Shown here piece by piece: positions 62,736-64,000 of a DNA stretch of 64,000 nucleotides. Where the stretch lies: assembly GCF_008704855.1 (NCBI RefSeq), contig NZ_CP023691.1, positions 6,634,001 to 6,698,000 of the forward strand. Reading direction: 5' to 3'. A program made the translations under genes and the position numbers. This DNA is from Streptomyces platensis. Lineage in GTDB: Bacteria; Actinomycetota; Actinomycetes; Streptomycetales; Streptomycetaceae. Position 1 is the stretch's first letter. Every line of letters begins with the position of its first letter. The notes under the pieces are model-generated. The model was not told where the DNA came from, did not search any database, and was given only the letters and a program-made list of their open reading frames with translations.

Positions 62736-62900
62736 GTTCCGCGCGCGGTGACGTATGCCGTGCGGTGCGCCGAAACCCGGGTTCACCCGAGTGACATACA
62801 TCGCAAGGCCCGGGCGTCGGCGCGGCGGGCGCGACATTAGACTCATCTGATCGGCAAGCTCGATCCACGGCAGCAGGCAGCAAGCAGCAAGGAGGCAGGG

Positions 62901-64000
62901 GTGCAGGAGGTGCCGCGCAAGGCGAGTCCGGCCGGGGTGGTGGCGGGCGACGGGAGGGCGCTGCTTTCCCGTATCAAGGGACCGCGCGATCTGGACCGAC
63001 TGAGCTCGGAGCAGCTCGAGCAGCTGGCGGGGGAGATCCGTACCTTCCTCGTCGATGAGGTGTCCAAGACTGGCGGACACCTCGGCCCCAACCTCGGCGT
63101 GGTCGAGCTGACCATCGCCCTGCACCGTGTCTTCGACTCCCCGAAGGACAAGGTCCTCTTCGACACCGGGCACCAGTCCTACGTCCACAAGCTGCTCACC
63201 GGCCGTCAGGACTTCTCCAAGCTCAAGGCGAAGGGCGGCCTGTCGGGCTACCCCTCCCGTGCCGAGTCCGAGCACGACGTCATCGAGAACAGCCACGCCT
63301 CCACGGTGCTGGGCTGGGCCGAGGGCATCGCGAAGGCCAACGAGGTACGCGGCTGCGACAACCGGGTCGCCGCGGTCATCGGTGACGGTGCGCTGACCGG
63401 CGGCATGGCCTGGGAGGCGCTGAACAACATCGCCGCCGCCAAGGACCGCCCGCTCGTCATCGTCGTCAACGACAACGAGCGCTCCTACGCCCCGACCATC
63501 GGCGGCCTCGCCAACCATCTGGCGACGCTGCGCACCACGGACGGCTACGAGCGCTTCCTGGCCCGCGGCAAGGACCTGCTGGAGCGCACGCCCGTCGTCG
63601 GCAAGCCGCTCTACGAGACCCTGCACGGCGCCAAGAAGGGCCTGAAGGACTTCATCGCCCCGCAGGGCATGTTCGAGGACCTGGGCCTGAAGTACGTCGG
63701 CCCGATCGACGGCCACGACATCGAGGCGCTGGAATCCGCCCTGACGCGCGCCAAGCGCTTCGGCGGCCCGGTCATCGTCCACTGCCTCACCGAGAAGGGC
63801 CGCGGCTACCAGCCCGCCCTCCAGGACGAGGCGGACCGCTTCCACGCCGTCGGCAAGATCCACCCCGACACCGGCCTGCCCATCTCCTCGGGCGGCAAGG
63901 ACTGGACGTCCGTCTTCGGCGACGAGATGGTCGAACTCGGCAAGGAGCGCAAGGACATCGTCGCCATCACGGCGGCCATGCTCCAGCCCGTCGGCCTGGA
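62901..64000 (+). CDS. dxs: 1-Deoxy-D-xylulose-5-phosphate synthase (3' end outside window)
   Basis: The first ~366 residues of a thiamine-diphosphate enzyme that starts the MEP isoprenoid pathway from pyruvate and glyceraldehyde-3-phosphate. Motifs: GGHLGPNLGVVELT, DTGHQSYVHKLLTG, YPSRAESEHDVIENSHAS, and the TPP/metal site GDGALTGGMAWEALNN. GTG 62901 is the assumed start, with GGAGG 5 nt upstream; a GTG at 62910 is possible. It is on the same side as the window end, so the rest lies beyond 64000. It would feed the terpenoid genes at the left end, though there is no physical link. Confidence 0.95.
   Translation, partial: MQEVPRKASPAGVVAGDGRALLSRIKGPRDLDRLSSEQLEQLAGEIRTFLVDEVSKTGGHLGPNLGVVELTIALHRVFDSPKDKVLFDTGHQSYVHKLLTGRQDFSKLKAKGGLSGYPSRAESEHDVIENSHASTVLGWAEGIAKANEVRGCDNRVAAVIGDGALTGGMAWEALNNIAAAKDRPLVIVVNDNERSYAPTIGGLANHLATLRTTDGYERFLARGKDLLERTPVVGKPLYETLHGAKKGLKDFIAPQGMFEDLGLKYVGPIDGHDIEALESALTRAKRFGGPVIVHCLTEKGRGYQPALQDEADRFHAVGKIHPDTGLPISSGGKDWTSVFGDEMVELGKERKDIVAITAAMLQPVGL

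Overview
The window is high-GC actinobacterial DNA and almost certainly comes from a Streptomyces chromosome. The grounds are strong GC bias at third codon positions, many GTG starts, and Streptomyces hallmark genes: an AfsA-type gamma-butyrolactone (GBL) synthase, a SepF-like paralogue, Hen1-Pnkp RNA repair, an HTH-MurA fusion, ngcEFG-like and xylFGH-like transporters around a ROK regulator, and a dxs. From memory, the gene order from the sepF-like gene to dxs resembles S. coelicolor SCO5967-SCO6013; an alignment would be needed to prove this.

Layout. (1) 1-6.7 kb: the end of a P450, a class I terpene synthase, a polyprenyl diphosphate synthase and an MFS exporter form a small terpenoid cluster. 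A decayed epoxide hydrolase and a flavoprotein oxidoreductase follow. (2) 6.9-14.4 kb: a DesK/NarL-type two-component pair, CorA, a SepF-like protein, an orphan AAA ATPase coupled to a MazG-like pyrophosphohydrolase, an unknown protein and an LLM flavoprotein. (3) 14.5-19.0 kb: the overlapping hen1-pnkp RNA repair operon, with repeat intrusions in both genes. (4) 19.2-24.1 kb: arginine deiminase, catabolic ornithine carbamoyltransferase, an amino acid permease and a convergent anti-sigma-like ATPase. (5) 24.3-36.5 kb: a CoA-dependent 2-aminobenzoate-type aromatic catabolic locus (enoyl-CoA hydratase, anthraniloyl-CoA monooxygenase-like fusion, PaaX regulator, CoA ligase, acyl-CoA dehydrogenase). 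It is split in two by a GBL signalling cassette at 27.5-32.4 kb (AfsA homologue, two TetR receptors, a reductase and a HAD phosphatase). (6) 36.5-47 kb: a secreted Ser/Gly-rich protein, a VOC protein, the XRE-MurA fusion, a DUF1648/GntR pair, MFS, an S16 protease, and an ECF41-like sigma factor with SDR and AhpD-like neighbours. (7) 47.3-64 kb: aconitase, a secreted GH92 mannosidase, ngcEFG-like and xylFGH-like sugar importers flanking a ROK regulator, and the 5' part of dxs.

The most notable signals are regulatory. Four sequences resembling GBL-receptor operators (AREs) lie in the GBL cassette, one of them inside a clear promoter for the HAD gene. TGAC-N4-GTCA palindromes lie upstream of both halves of the split catabolic locus. 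A 226-bp MITE-like element with CTAG duplications separates the CoA ligase from its upstream region. Two ECF41-type promoters (TGTCACA-N16-CGTC) precede the sigma gene and the AhpD-like gene. Aconitase has two separate palindromic operators. A palindrome lies 12 bp upstream of the HTH-MurA fusion. No tRNA, rRNA, CRISPR array or intact insertion sequence was seen.
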